Shown here piece by piece: positions 10,852-20,565 of a DNA stretch of 64,000 bases. The stretch spans positions 186,001 to 250,000 of the forward strand of contig JAOSKK010000038.1 of the NCBI GenBank assembly GCA_027493615.1, given 5' to 3'. A program made the position numbers and the translations under genes. Each line of letters begins with the position of its first letter. Positions within the stretch are counted from its first letter, which is position 1. The notes under the pieces are model-generated. The model saw nothing but the letters and a program-made list of their open reading frames with translations, was not told where the DNA came from and did not search any database. The stretch comes from Verrucomicrobiota bacterium (GTDB lineage Bacteria > Verrucomicrobiota > Verrucomicrobiia > Limisphaerales > J093).

Positions 10852-11058
10852 GGGCCTATGGTAGCCTGTTTAATTGAGATGGTCATCTTCTCTGATCGTT
10901 TCCAGCGGGCTCAGGTGGCGGGGGACCCGGCGGGCGGCGGTGAGCCGTACGCACGCTCCGGACGCGGCGCGAGGTTTGGACCGTCCTGCCGCCGCGGGTG
11001 CGAGGGCACGGTGGTGGGGCTCGACGTGAGCGGCGTTTCGAGGTAGATCGTCGGGGAC

Positions 11059-12280
11059 ATGGGCTGGTTGCCAAGCTGCCGGATGGGGTGGCGTTCGCCG
11101 AGAGGGAGCGGGCGCGGGCGGGGTACAGCGGGGTGGATCGGGCTGCTCGTGATGAGCGGTCGGCTGTGGGGAGGCGCGGAAGCCGCGGGGCAGGCGGAGC
11201 CGGAGGCGGCGGAGGACTTGCTGCTGGACGAGCGCGCGTTGACGGAGTTGCTTGAGCCTTCCGTGCCGTCGGTGTGGACGACAAGCGGGGCCGTACGCGT
11301 GGGCGGGGGCACCGCGATAACGTGTTGTTGAGCAGTGTCCATCCCGTGGCGGCGGGCCTGGTGAGTGCCGGGGGCGATTTCTTGTTGAACCGGCTTCCCA
11401 CGGACGGGACCGAGGTGGCCGTGATGGTGTCGGGGGACTACAGCCATTTCGTGGACGTCACGGCCGCCGAACCGGAGGCAATCGTGCTGGCGCAGGGTGA
11501 GGTCAAGCGGGACTTGGGACGACGCTGGCTGGCAGGGGTGCGCGGGCAGTACGTGTTCCTGCACCAGGTGTTCGACGTGTCGGCGACGGAGGCGGACCTC
11601 ACCACGGTGACCGCCCGTGGTCATACGGTGCTGTTGTCGCCGTCGCTGCGGAAGGGCTGGGGAAGGGGGGCGGTCGAGGGGGCACTGGACGGGTCGTGGC
11701 AGTATTTCGAGTCGCCCCTGGACCCGTATTGGGAAGTGGTGCCGACCGCGAGGTTGCTTCGGGAGTTTGGGCGGCGGGCCGAGGTGGGGTTGAGTTACCG
11801 GCTGAGTCAGCGGTGGTATGATGGCCGGCCGCCCTGACGGCAGACGGCAGCGAATTGCCCGGGGAACTCGAGTTCACGGCGCATGAACTGGAACTGAAGG
11901 GGCGTTGGACGTGGGACGAGACGCGCCGTTGGAGCACGCAGATGCGCCTCGGTTTCCTGGACAACCAGGACAATGGCGGTGGCTACTTTGACTACGACCG
12001 TTACAGCGCGGGTTTGCAGGTGCGTTATCGGGCGCCGTCGTGGAGCGTGCGGGGAGAGCTGCGGGTCCGCTGGTACGACTACGCGGTGCAGGCTTCAGCG
12101 GGGCCGGGGTCGGACTTGCGCCACAAGACTGATCTTGGGTTCAACGTGCGGGGGGACTATCGCCTGGGCCGGAAGTGGACGGTGTACGCGGAGTACGACC
12201 GGGAAATGACCCGGGACACCCTGCCCGCCTCGGACTATCACGCGAACAGTGTGAGCCTGGGGGTGGAACTGGAGTTGTGA
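11059..12280 (+). CDS. outer-membrane beta-barrel protein (two frameshifts)
   Basis: Three consecutive frames, starting at ATG 11059, give about 400 residues. After a short hydrophobic leader (TAGWIGLLVMSGRLW), the remainder consists of alternating amphipathic strands rich in aromatic residues, such as VAVMVSGDYSHFVDV, WQYFESPLDPYWEVV, YFDYDRYSAGLQVRY and KWTVYAEYDREMTRD. It ends in a hydrophobic strand (SLGVELEL) of the kind recognised for barrel insertion. Shifts lie near 11290-11300 (G run) and 11830. The stop TGA (12278-12280) overlaps the GTG start of the histidine kinase, so the barrel and the kinase are co-translated. Channel, sensor or porin roles cannot be distinguished from sequence. 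Confidence 0.6.
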
Positions 12281-13685
12281 AGAGCGTGTCGCCACCATCC
12301 CGCGGTTCGTCGGCCCGGCTGGGCCTGGTGGCCACCGGTTTGACCTTGCTGGCCCTGGCGTTGGTGGTGGGCTGGGGACGCTGGCAGCTTGGCCGGCAAA
12401 TGCGCAGCCAGATCATGGGACGGGACGCGGTGATCCTGCAGGCCATGGCGGCGCGGACCGCGGCGGAGATGGCGGGGGAGGATCCGGATTTCGACCTGGC
12501 AGCCGCGGAGTACCAGTACGGCCTGCTGCTGAACCTCGCGAACCTGACCAACATCATCGCGGCGCGGTTGTTTGGTCCGGACGGCCGGTTTGTCGAGGCC
12601 GTGCCGTTTGAGGTCAAGGAGGCGGGCTTGAGCGACACCACGCTGGCCCAGATGCGTCAGGGCGAGCCGGTGACGCGTTATCGGCCGTCCGCGCCGCGGC
12701 AGGAGCTGTTTCTCGCGCTGCCCGACCTGGAAGGGGTGGAACGGACACCTTGTCGTGGCTGGAGATCTACCTGCCGCTTCACCGGCCCGGTGATGCGGAG
12801 ATGGTCGGGGTGGCGCAGTTCATGGTGGAGGCGGTCACCCTGGAGCGGGAGTTCGCGCGGCTGGACCGGCAGTTGAACGAACAGAGCGCCGGGGTGTTCT
12901 GCGGAGGCGCCGTGGTGGTGACGGTGGGTCTGGCCTGGGTGTTCAGACGGTTGGGCCGGGCGCAGGCACTGCTGGCCGCGCGCACCGACGACTTGCGACG
13001 GGCCAACCGGGAACTCGCTCAGGCCGCGAAGGTGACCGCCGTGGGCGCCGTGGCGGCGCATCTGATCCATAGCCTGAAGAACCCGGTGGCCGGCCTGCAG
13101 TCGTTCGTGGGCGCGCGACAGGACACCGCCGCCGACGCCGAAAGCGAGGAATGGCGCGAGGCGCTGGGCGCAACGCGGCGGATGCAGGCCCTCATTCAAC
13201 AGGTCGTCGGCGTGTTGCGAGACCAACAGCAGGAGGCGGCCTACACGCTCTCCCTGGCGGAGTTGACCGGGCAGGTGGTCCGGGAATGTCAGGTCGCCGC
13301 GGCCGCAAGCGAGGTGCGCATCGAGGCGGGCGGCAGCGGGGCGTTCGACTTCGACAATCGCGTGGCCGGACTGTTGCGATTACTCCTGGTGAACCTGGTG
13401 CAGAACGCGGTGGAGGCGAGCCCGGCGGGGGCGCCCGTCGCCTTGCGCTGGTCCGTGGAGGGCGAACGCGTGTTGATCGATGTGCGGGACCAGGGACCGG
13501 GTGTGCCGCCCACCGTCCAAGCACGATTGTTCGAGCCGGTACGTTCAACCAAGGAGGGCGGATCCGGGATCGGTTTGGCTATCAGCCGGCAACTCGCTGT
13601 GCATCTCGGGGCGGAGCTGAGCCTGGTGTCCACCAGTAAGACGGGAACCGTGTTTCGCGTCAGTCTCCCGCGAATGATGGAGTGA
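12277..13685 (+). CDS. sensor histidine kinase, orphan (one frameshift)
   Basis: The probable start is GTG 12277, overlapping the upstream TGA (GTGA). It has an N-terminal membrane helix (LVATGLTLLALALVVGW), a periplasmic domain of about 130 residues, a second helix (VFCGGAVVVTVGLAWVF), then a signalling helix and kinase core. The H-box is HLIHSLKNP (His codon about 13068). The ATPase domain has the N-box (NLVQNAVEAS), G1 (DQGPGVP), F-box (LFEPVRSTKEGG) and G2 (GSGIGLAISRQL). The frame shifts once near 12740, between the sensor region and the second helix. No response regulator gene is adjacent, so its partner is elsewhere. Coupling to a beta-barrel gene suggests the signal comes from the outer membrane. 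Confidence 0.8.
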
Positions 13686-13699
13686 GAGGGACGGGACGA

Positions 13700-13791
13700 A
13701 CCGGGGCGCGAGGGCGCACCCCGGTACGCCCGAGGCGGGCGTGGTCCCCAACGGGAGGCGGGCGTGGTTCCCGGGGAAGGGCGGGCGTGGT
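13700..13791. repeat. convergent-gene spacer with hairpin and three 23-bp direct repeats
   Basis: Bases 13700-13725 form a strong stem (ACCGGGG/CCCCGGT with extra GCGC pairing) between the kinase and the convergent polA, possibly a bidirectional terminator although no T run follows. GGCGGGCGTGGT then recurs at exact 23-base spacing (13734, 13757, 13780). Confidence 0.5.
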
Positions 13792-13810
13792 CACCGGAGG
13801 CAAGGGGGGG

Positions 13811-16774
13811 TCAGTGGGCTTCGAGCCAGTTGGCGCCGACGCCCAGTTCGACTTCGAGCGGGACGCACAGCGGAAGGGCGGTCTTCATCTGTTCGGCGAC
13901 CAGGACGCGCACCTCGGCTTCCTCGGGTCGGTACAGGTCGAAGACCAGTTCGTCGTGGACCTGAAGGAGCATCCGCGTGCGGAGGTTGCGCCGGACGAGC
14001 TCGGCGTGAATGCGGCCCATTGCCAGCTTGATGAGGTCGGCCGCGCTGCCCTGGATGGGCGTGTTGATGGCGTTGCGTTCGGCGGCGGCCCGGGTGGTGG
14101 CGTTGGCCGACTTGAGATCGGGGAGACGACGGCGGCGGCCGGTCAGGGTCTGGACGTAGCCGGCTTCCCGGGCGCGGGCGATGGTCTCGTCCATGTAACG
14201 GCGGATGCCGGGATAGCTGGCGAAGTAGTGGTCGATGATGGCGGCCGCTTCCTTCCGCGGCAGACCCAGGCGCTGGGCCAGCCCAAACGCGGAGATCCCG
14301 TAGATGATCCCGAAGTTGACGGTCTTGGCGCGACGGCGTTGTTCGGGGGTGACCTGGTCGGGTGGGACGCCGAACACCCGGGCGGCCGTGGCGGTGTGAA
14401 TGTCCTCGCCGCGGTGAAAAGCCTCGATCATCGCGGCCTCCTGGCTGATGGCAGCGATGAGGCGAAGCTCGATCTGCGAGTAGTCCGCGGAGAGGAGACA
14501 CCAGTCGGGATCGGGGGGCGACGAAGGCGCGTCGGATTTCCTGGCCGCGCTCGGTGCGGATGGGGATGTTCTGGAGGTTGGGGTCCTGGGAGCTGAGCCG
14601 GCCGGTCGCCGTGGCGGCCTGGTAGAAGGTGGTGTGGATGCGGCCTGTGCGCGGCGAGATGGCGGCCGGGAGGGCATCGGCATAGGTGGACTTGAGCTTG
14701 GCCACGGTGCGGTATTCGAGGAGGCAGCGGACGATCTCATGCTCACCCGCCAGTGTCTGCAGCGTGGACTCGTCGGTGGCGTACTGGCCGGTGGCGGTCC
14801 GTTTGGGTTTCTCGACAAGGCGGAGTTCGTCGAACAGGACTTCGCCGAGTTGCTTGTTCGAGTTCACGTTGAACGTGCGGCCGGCCAGGCGATGCAGGGT
14901 GGCCTCGAGTTCGGCCAGCTCACGGGCGAGGCGGGCGCTGAACTCGGCGAGCACGGCGGCGTCGACGCGGATGCCGGCGAATTCCATCGCCACGAGGGCG
15001 GGCAGGGCCGGCATCTCGACCTCGTGGAAGACGCGTTCGAGGACAGGTCCCGGAGGCGCGGCAGGAACTCGAGGTGCAACTGCCAGGTCACGTCGGCGTC
15101 TTCGGCGGAGTACTCGGCGACCTGGTCGACGGGCACTGAAGCAAGGCTGCGTTGGTCGGGGCCCTTGGGTCCGATGAGGTGCGTGAGCGGGAGGGGCGAG
15201 TAACCGAGGTAGGCCTCGGCGCAGTAGTCCATGGTGTGGCGCTGCTCGGGTTCGAGGAGCGCGTGGGCGATCATGGTGTCGAAGAGGGGGCCGCGGACGT
15301 CGAGGTCGTTCCAGCGGAGCACGAGCAGGTCGAACTTGAGGTTGTGACCGACCTTGAGGATGTCGGGTTGGCGAGCAGCGGGCGGAGCGCGGCGAGGGCG
15401 GCGGGTTCGGCCGGCACGTAGGCGCCGGTGCCGGGGGCGCAACTGAAGGCGAGTCCGAGGAGCCGGGCGGTCTGGGGGTCGAGTCCGTCGGTTTCGGTGT
15501 CCAGGCAGAATGCCTTCTGGGTGGAGAGACGAGCTACCAGCGCGTCGAGGCGGGCGGGGGTGTCGACGAGTTCGTAACGGTGAGGGGTCGTGGCGAGGGT
15601 GCGGAGGCGGGGGGCGACCTGTTCGGGTGCGGAGGGTGGGGCGGGGAGTCGGGAGGGCGGCAGGCTGGAAGCCTGCACCACCACCGGGAAATGCAGCAGG
15701 GGGACCGGGACAGCCGGGGAGGGTGGCGGCGTTGTCGCGGAAGCCGGGCCGGACTCGGCGTCGCCGAACAGATCGAGTTCGAGCGTGTCGGTGGACGCCG
15801 GGCGCCGGGCGGACGCGGCGTCCTGTGACCCGTCACTTCGCCCTTCGCCCTTCGGACTTGGCCCTTCGGACTTCAAGACACCCGCGCCGCGGCCCGCCTT
15901 GAAATGCTCGCCGAACAGGCGTCGGCCGATGGCGTTGAACTCGAACTCGACGCAGAGGGCTTGCAGAGCCTCGGCGTTGCGGGGGCGGAGGCGGAGTTCG
16001 TCGAGGTCCAGGTCGAGGGGGCATCGGTGAGGATGGTGGCGAGGCGTTTGCAGAGGCGGGCCTGGTCGGCGTGTTGACGGAGGGCTTCGCCCACCTTGCC
16101 CTTGATCTCGGCGGCGTGCGCGAGGGTGGCTTCGAGCGAACCGAACTGGGCGATGAGCTTGGCCGCGGTTTTCTCGCCGATGCCCGGGACGCCGGGGAGG
16201 TTGTCGCTGGCGTCACCCATCAGGCCGAGGAGGTCGATGAGTTGATCCACGCGACTCAGCCCCAGCGCCGGCAGACGTCGGCGGGTTTCAGGATCTCGAT
16301 GTCACCGCCCTGGCGGCCCGGCTTCCAGAGCAGGGTGCGTTCGGTGACCAGTTGGCCGAAGTCCTTGTCGGGGGTGACCATGAAGGACTCGAAGCCGGCA
16401 GGTTCGGCACGGCGGACGAGCGTGCCGATGAGGTCGTCGGCTTCGTAACCATCGAGAGCGAGGGCGCGGACCTGGAAGGCGTCGAGGAAGCGACGCAGGT
16501 GGGGGAGGGCGGCGCTGAGGTCCTCGGGCATTGCCTGGCGTTGGGCTTTGTAGGCGGGGAACTCCCGGTGTCGCGCGGTGGGGGCCTCGGTGTCGAAGGC
16601 CACCGCAAGATGGGTGGGCTGCCAGTTCTCGAGGATCTCGAGCAGGGTCTGCACGAACCCGAACAAGGGAGAGGTGTTGAGGCCTTGGGAGGTGCGGATC
16701 GGGCGGGCGATGAACGCGAAATGGGCCCGATAGGCCAGCGCCATGCCGTCGAGGAGGAACAGCCGTTTTGGCAT
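13811..16774 (-). CDS. polA: DNA polymerase I (several frameshifts, repeat-filled linker)
   Basis: This is the gap-filling and repair polymerase. ATG 16774 starts MPKRLFLLDGMALAYRA, the 5'-3' exonuclease domain, which continues with GYEADDLIGT, TPDKDFGQLV and GDASDNLPGVPGIGEKTA. A proline-rich linker (about bases 15600-15900) follows. The 3'-5' exonuclease domain then shows FCLDTETDGLDP, GHNLKFDLLVL and YSAEDADVTWQL, so the proofreading residues appear present. The polymerase domain shows ATGRLSSQDPNLQNIP, SADYSQIELRLIAA (motif A), RRAKTVNFGIIYG (motif B) and LLQVHDELVFD (motif C). Shifts are needed near 16260, 16010-15880, 15370, 15040 and 14520. The linker contains two dispersed-repeat types read as protein. 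Total length would be close to 980 residues, slightly over the usual 930. Confidence 0.93.
15659..15685. repeat. family A palindromic repeat inside polA linker
   Basis: GCAGGCTGGAAGCCTGC followed by ACCACCACC is a copy of the dispersed element also found near 16863, 29306, 43435, 50520-50652, 54729 and 55711-55804. On the polA strand it is read as VVVQASSLP. Confidence 0.8.
15833..15882. repeat. family E repeat inside polA linker
   Basis: This holds degenerate CTTCGCC / CTTCGGACTT units. The same kind of array (GGCGAAG units followed by TCCGAAGT) occurs at about 54607-54645, near the start of the eCIS ATPase gene. Within polA it encodes LKSEGPSPKGEGRS, which is not part of the PolA family. 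Confidence 0.65.
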
Positions 16775-16862
16775 GCGGCGAATGTAAATGGATCAGCCGC
16801 GGCTGTCAGCGCGGACGAGGGGGGAGGCTGCGGTGGTGGGGAGCGGGTGGGGTCCGGGCGCA

Positions 16863-16888
16863 GTGCAGGCTGGAAGCCCGCCCCACAG
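16863..16888. repeat. family A repeat copy
   Basis: GTGCAGGCTGGAAGCCCGCC followed by CCACAG lies in the 160-base gap between polA and the glycoside-hydrolase-like gene. Confidence 0.7.
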
Positions 16889-16934
16889 ACGGCGGCGGTC
16901 GGCTGCGCTGCCGAGGATGCCGACCGGCCAGGGG

Positions 16935-18121
16935 TCAGGGCGGTGGCAGATGGTAGAGGTGGACGTCCCAGCCGTGGAAGGTGTCGGTGAACGTCCCGTC
17001 CGTGACGGCGATGGATCGGTCTTCGCCGAGGACTTCGGCCTGGCGCACCCGGGCCGCGGTTTCGACGGTGAACCGCGCCTGAACCGGGCGGTCGCGCATT
17101 GCCACGGCGAACAGGTATGTGGCGTCCCGGTGTTGTCTGACGGCGAAAGCGACCGGGACGTCGGCGGGTTCGGTGGTGACCCGGGCGAGGTGGGGCAGGG
17201 AAGGCGAGTTGAGCACGGGCGCCAGAGTGTGGATTTGGCGGTTGAGCCGCGTCACCGCCGCGAGCATCTCGGGGTCATCGAGCAGAGCCGATTCGTTGAA
17301 ACGCGGCTGCCATTCGTGGACGAAGTAGATCAGTCCGCGCGAGCCGTGGATGAGGGACATCCAGACCTCTGCCCGGACGTGATGGGGGGTTGGCTTGGCG
17401 GTCGGGTGCGAAATCCGGGTGCACTCGATGCAGTTCCAGACCGGTTTCCGGCCGCCGGTCCACTCGATCAGTCGCTCGACACCGCGAGCGACGTACCAGA
17501 GGTTGCTGCTGACGGCGGGCCGGTCGTGGGTGACCGGGTAGATGTCGAACGAGACGATGTCGGCGCCCTGGACGTATTCGAGGTAGTCCTCCGGATGCCG
17601 GGTGCGGACGCCGCGGCCATGCCAGTCGTCCCAGGCGACGCCTTGGCCGAGGTTGAGCAGGACAGGCCGGGAGGGGTCGCGACGGCGCATTTGCTCGTAA
17701 TCCGCAATGACCTTGGCGGGAGGAATGGGCGGGCCGTAGCCCTTGCCGGGGCCGAGGGATTGGGCGTTGTCCGGTTCGTCGCCGTGCATCCACGCCACGA
17801 TGGTGGGGTCGTCGAGGCGGCGGCGGCCGACGTCGTTCTGGTCGCAGACAACGCGCATGCCGGCGTCGCGGAGGGCGTCGAGTTGCGCGTCGGTGGGCCC
17901 CCGCCAGAGGCCGACGTAGAGGTTGAAGCCGGCGTGGCGATAAGCCTGGGCGCGGGCGGGGGTTGGAGCCAGACCGCGATGGGGAAGAACTCGGGCGAAG
18001 TCGGCAACCCCCGGGCGAAGGGGTTGACGGCAGGGGGATCGGGCTCCGGGTCCGACAGGGAGGGGGCGGTCGTGGCGAGCAAGAGGCTGGCAAGGGCGAG
18101 ACGAAAGGATGCGGTAATCAC
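16935..18121 (-). CDS. exported glycoside-hydrolase-like TIM-barrel protein (one frameshift)
   Basis: The product is about 395 residues. A GTG at 18121 gives a clean signal peptide (VITASFRLALASLLLATTAP). After FFPIAVWLQPP there is a shift near 17960; the frame then runs FNLYVGLWRGPTDAQL, VAWMHGDEPDN, FDIYPVTHDRP and VWNCIECTRISHP, ending HGWDVHLYHLPPP. The layout, with a Glu after a beta-strand (GDEPDN) and a second Glu later (IECTRI), fits the paired catalytic acids of clan GH-A hydrolases. I cannot assign a family or substrate. A jelly-roll-like tail follows. A longer start at 18157 is possible but would precede the signal peptide with charged residues. Confidence 0.55.
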
Positions 18122-18170
18122 CGGGTCAGGGGAAGGACGCCCTCGGCCGGGAGTCAAGCATGGGGAGGGG

Positions 18171-18270
18171 GTGAGCCTCCTGACGTCGGCTCCTACGGGA
18201 TGGCGGGTAGGAGACGAGGTGACGAGACTCTGCCTTGGGGGTGAGCCTCCTGACGTCGGCTCCTACGGGG
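18171..18270. repeat. family B dispersed repeat, two half copies around an inverted segment
   Basis: GTGAGCCTCCTGACGTCGGC followed by TCCTACGGG occurs at 18171-18199 and 18241-18269. Between them, GGTAGGAGACGAGGTGACGA followed by GACTC is the reverse complement of the segment found at about 30380-30403 and 52321-52345. The element sits between aroB and the hydrolase gene. Confidence 0.8.
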
Positions 18271-19345
18271 CGAGGGCGCGCCAAATCAGCTTCTCCGGGA
18301 CGCGCTTGCCCCAACGGACTTCTCCGATGGCCTCGGCGAGCACGAAGCGGATTTCGCCGCCGCTGACCTTCTTGTCGAGAAGCATGGCCGCCAGGAGTCG
18401 TTTCTTCTGCGCCGCACTCAGGGAGACGCTGGTGGGCAGGCCGGCCCGGGCAAACAGCTCCCGGATACGCTCGACGGCCTCGGCCGGCAGACCGAGGAGT
18501 TCAGCGGAGAGACGGGCGGCTGCCACCTGGCCGATGGCGATGGCTTCGCCGTGGAGGTAGCGTCCATAGCCCGCCACGGTCTCGAGGGCGTGGCCGAGGG
18601 TGTGGCCGAAGTTGAGGATCGAACGGAGGCCGGTCTCGGTTTCGTCCTGCCCGACGACCTCGGCCTTGATCTCGCACGAGCGGGCGACAAAGGCGCCGAG
18701 GGCGGCCTCCTCGCGGGCCAGCAGCCGGTCGAGGTCGCGTTCGAGTTGCTCGAAGAAGGCAGCGTCCCGGATGATGCCGTACTTGATGATTTCGGCGATG
18801 CCGGCGCGGAACTCGCGTTCGGGGAGGGAATCGAGGGTGGCCAGGTCGCACATGACCAGGCGGGGCTGGTGGAAGGCGCCGACGAGGTTCTTGCCGTCGG
18901 GCAGGTTGACACCGGTCTTCCCGCCCACCGAGCTGTCCACCTGGGCGAGGAGGGTGGTGGGAAGCTGGATGAAGGAGATGCCGCGCAAGTACGTGGCCGC
19001 GACGAACCCCGCGAGATCGCCCACCACGCCGCCGCCGAGGGCGACGAGGAACGACTTACGTTCGAGACGGTGGCGCGCCAGGGCGCGGTAGCAGATTTCG
19101 ACTTGTTCGAGGCACTTGGCGGTTTCCCCGGCCGGGACGGTGACGATCACCGGGGAGAACCCGGCCTTGCGGAGGCTGGCGAGGATGCGGGCGGCATGGA
19201 GCGGGCCCACCTGCGTGTCGGTGACGACGGCGCATTTCGGGCTGAAGCCGAGCTTGGCGCAGGCCCGGCCGAGCCGGTCGGCGACGCGCCGGCCGATCAC
19301 GATCGAGTAAGAACGCGCACCGAGGGGCACCTTGACTGTCCTCAT
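18263..19345 (-). CDS. aroB: 3-dehydroquinate synthase
   Basis: This is the second step of the shikimate pathway, converting DAHP to 3-dehydroquinate in the cytoplasm with NAD and a divalent metal. The frame is intact at 360 residues, the normal length. Signature segments are VALGGGVVGDLAGFVAATY (NAD-binding glycine-rich region), QLPTTLLAQVDSSVGGKTGV, GIAEIIKYGIIRD and LNFGHTLGHALE, whose histidines ligand the metal. The ATG is at 19345. No other aro gene is nearby. The gene is divergent from the prepilin gene and co-directional with the upstream-lying polA group. Confidence 0.97.
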   Translation of the reverse strand: MRTVKVPLGARSYSIVIGRRVADRLGRACAKLGFSPKCAVVTDTQVGPLHAARILASLRKAGFSPVIVTVPAGETAKCLEQVEICYRALARHRLERKSFLVALGGGVVGDLAGFVAATYLRGISFIQLPTTLLAQVDSSVGGKTGVNLPDGKNLVGAFHQPRLVMCDLATLDSLPEREFRAGIAEIIKYGIIRDAAFFEQLERDLDRLLAREEAALGAFVARSCEIKAEVVGQDETETGLRSILNFGHTLGHALETVAGYGRYLHGEAIAIGQVAAARLSAELLGLPAEAVERIRELFARAGLPTSVSLSAAQKKRLLAAMLLDKKVSGGEIRFVLAEAIGEVRWGKRVPEKLIWRALAP

Positions 19346-19594
19346 GCGCGCAGTCTAGGTAACGCGTCGTGCGTGTCAAAGGCTTGGCGGGGGTGGCGGG
19401 TCGGCGTGCGGCAGACGCGGAAGTCTGTGCGGCCAGACGCACATTTCCTGCCCTGCGCGTGGGCTTTAGAGTGGGGGCGTCGGGTTTCCGGTCGGGTGAG
19501 CTGGTGCGGCACTGATGGATTGACGGATACGGCGCGACAATCCACGCTCCGCGGCGCAACTTGACCCGATTCAACGACTGAAAAGCGACAAGCC

Positions 19595-20449
19595 ATGAAG
19601 CACCTCAACCAGTCCCGAACCGGCAGGCAGGGGTTCACCCTGATCGAACTGCTGGTTGTGATCGCGATTATCGCCATTTTGGCCGGCATGCTGTTGCCGG
19701 CCTTGGCGCGTGCGAAATCCAAGGCCACCGGCATCCTCTGCATGAACAACAGCAAGCAGGTGATGTTGGCGAACAACATGTATCAGTCGGACAACAACGA
19801 CAAGTTCCCCGGGGCCTACCACGGTGGGTTCCAGCCGGGGGTGAATGCCCGTGAGCGTCCTTGGGTGACGGGTTGGCTGGATTGGACGACCAGCTCGGAC
19901 AACACCAACACGATCTTCCTGCTCGACCCGCGCTACGCGGTGCTGGCCACCTACTTTGCCCAGGCGAAGAACATCTACAAGTGTCCGGCGGACAAGTACC
20001 TCGCGCCGGCGCAGCGGGCGCGTGGGTGGACCGAACGGGTGCGCAGCATCTCTGGCAACATCCTGGTGGGTGAAGGCAACGCCGAGACCGGCCCCATGGG
20101 AGCGATCTATGCCCACCCCACGAAGGCCTCGGACCTCAACATCCCGGGGCCGACGGAGACCTGGGTGTATGTGGACGAGCATCCGGACAGCATCAACGAC
20201 GCGGGCTGCTTCCCGCCGAACAGTTCCGTGAACATCGTGGACATCCCCGCCACTTACCACAACGGCGCATGCGGGTTCGCGTTCGCGGATGGCCATTCGG
20301 AGATCAAGAAGTGGACCGGACCGGTGATGAAAGGGACCATGTCGAAGGTGACGCTCACCGCGCGGGTGAACATTGCCTGCCAAGCCAATGACCCGGACAA
20401 GACGTGGTACTCGTACAAGAGCCCGCGCAAGACCGAGCAAGTTTACTGA
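19595..20449 (+). CDS. type II secretion/prepilin-like protein, H-X9-DG family
   Basis: The product is 284 residues. The N-terminus has a basic leader followed by GFTLIELLVVIAIIAILAGM, the type IV prepilin cleavage and methylation motif (cut after G, Glu at +5). The remainder is a globular domain with CMNNSKQVMLANNMYQSDNN near the helix end and the C-terminal motif YHNGACGFAFADGH, the H-X9-DG signature of the pseudopilin families greatly expanded in Verrucomicrobia, Lentisphaerae and Planctomycetes. The individual function of these proteins is unknown. It appears monocistronic and is followed by a clear terminator. Confidence 0.92.
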   Translation: MKHLNQSRTGRQGFTLIELLVVIAIIAILAGMLLPALARAKSKATGILCMNNSKQVMLANNMYQSDNNDKFPGAYHGGFQPGVNARERPWVTGWLDWTTSSDNTNTIFLLDPRYAVLATYFAQAKNIYKCPADKYLAPAQRARGWTERVRSISGNILVGEGNAETGPMGAIYAHPTKASDLNIPGPTETWVYVDEHPDSINDAGCFPPNSSVNIVDIPATYHNGACGFAFADGHSEIKKWTGPVMKGTMSKVTLTARVNIACQANDPDKTWYSYKSPRKTEQVY

Positions 20450-20511
20450 GTGGACCCCAACGGGGCGCTCAGCTCTGCAACCATAGATTGGCTCACACGG
20501 TTACGTACGTT

Positions 20512-20540
20512 GGCCCGCCGCAAGGCGGGCCAGCTTTTTG
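20512..20540 (+). terminator. rho-independent terminator after the prepilin gene
   Basis: A perfect 8-bp stem (GGCCCGCC, GCAA loop, GGCGGGCC) is followed by AGCTTTTTG, 63 bases after the prepilin stop. The helicase reading frame runs through it, so the helicase must start downstream. Confidence 0.8.
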
Positions 20541-20565
20541 GGAGACGGCCAAGGCCCTCCAGGAG

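Noticed and set aside
16788..18560. 590-codon plus-strand open frame across the hydrolase gene and part of aroB
   Set aside because: It overlaps two genes with clear motifs on the other strand and has a valine/glycine/aspartate shadow composition.
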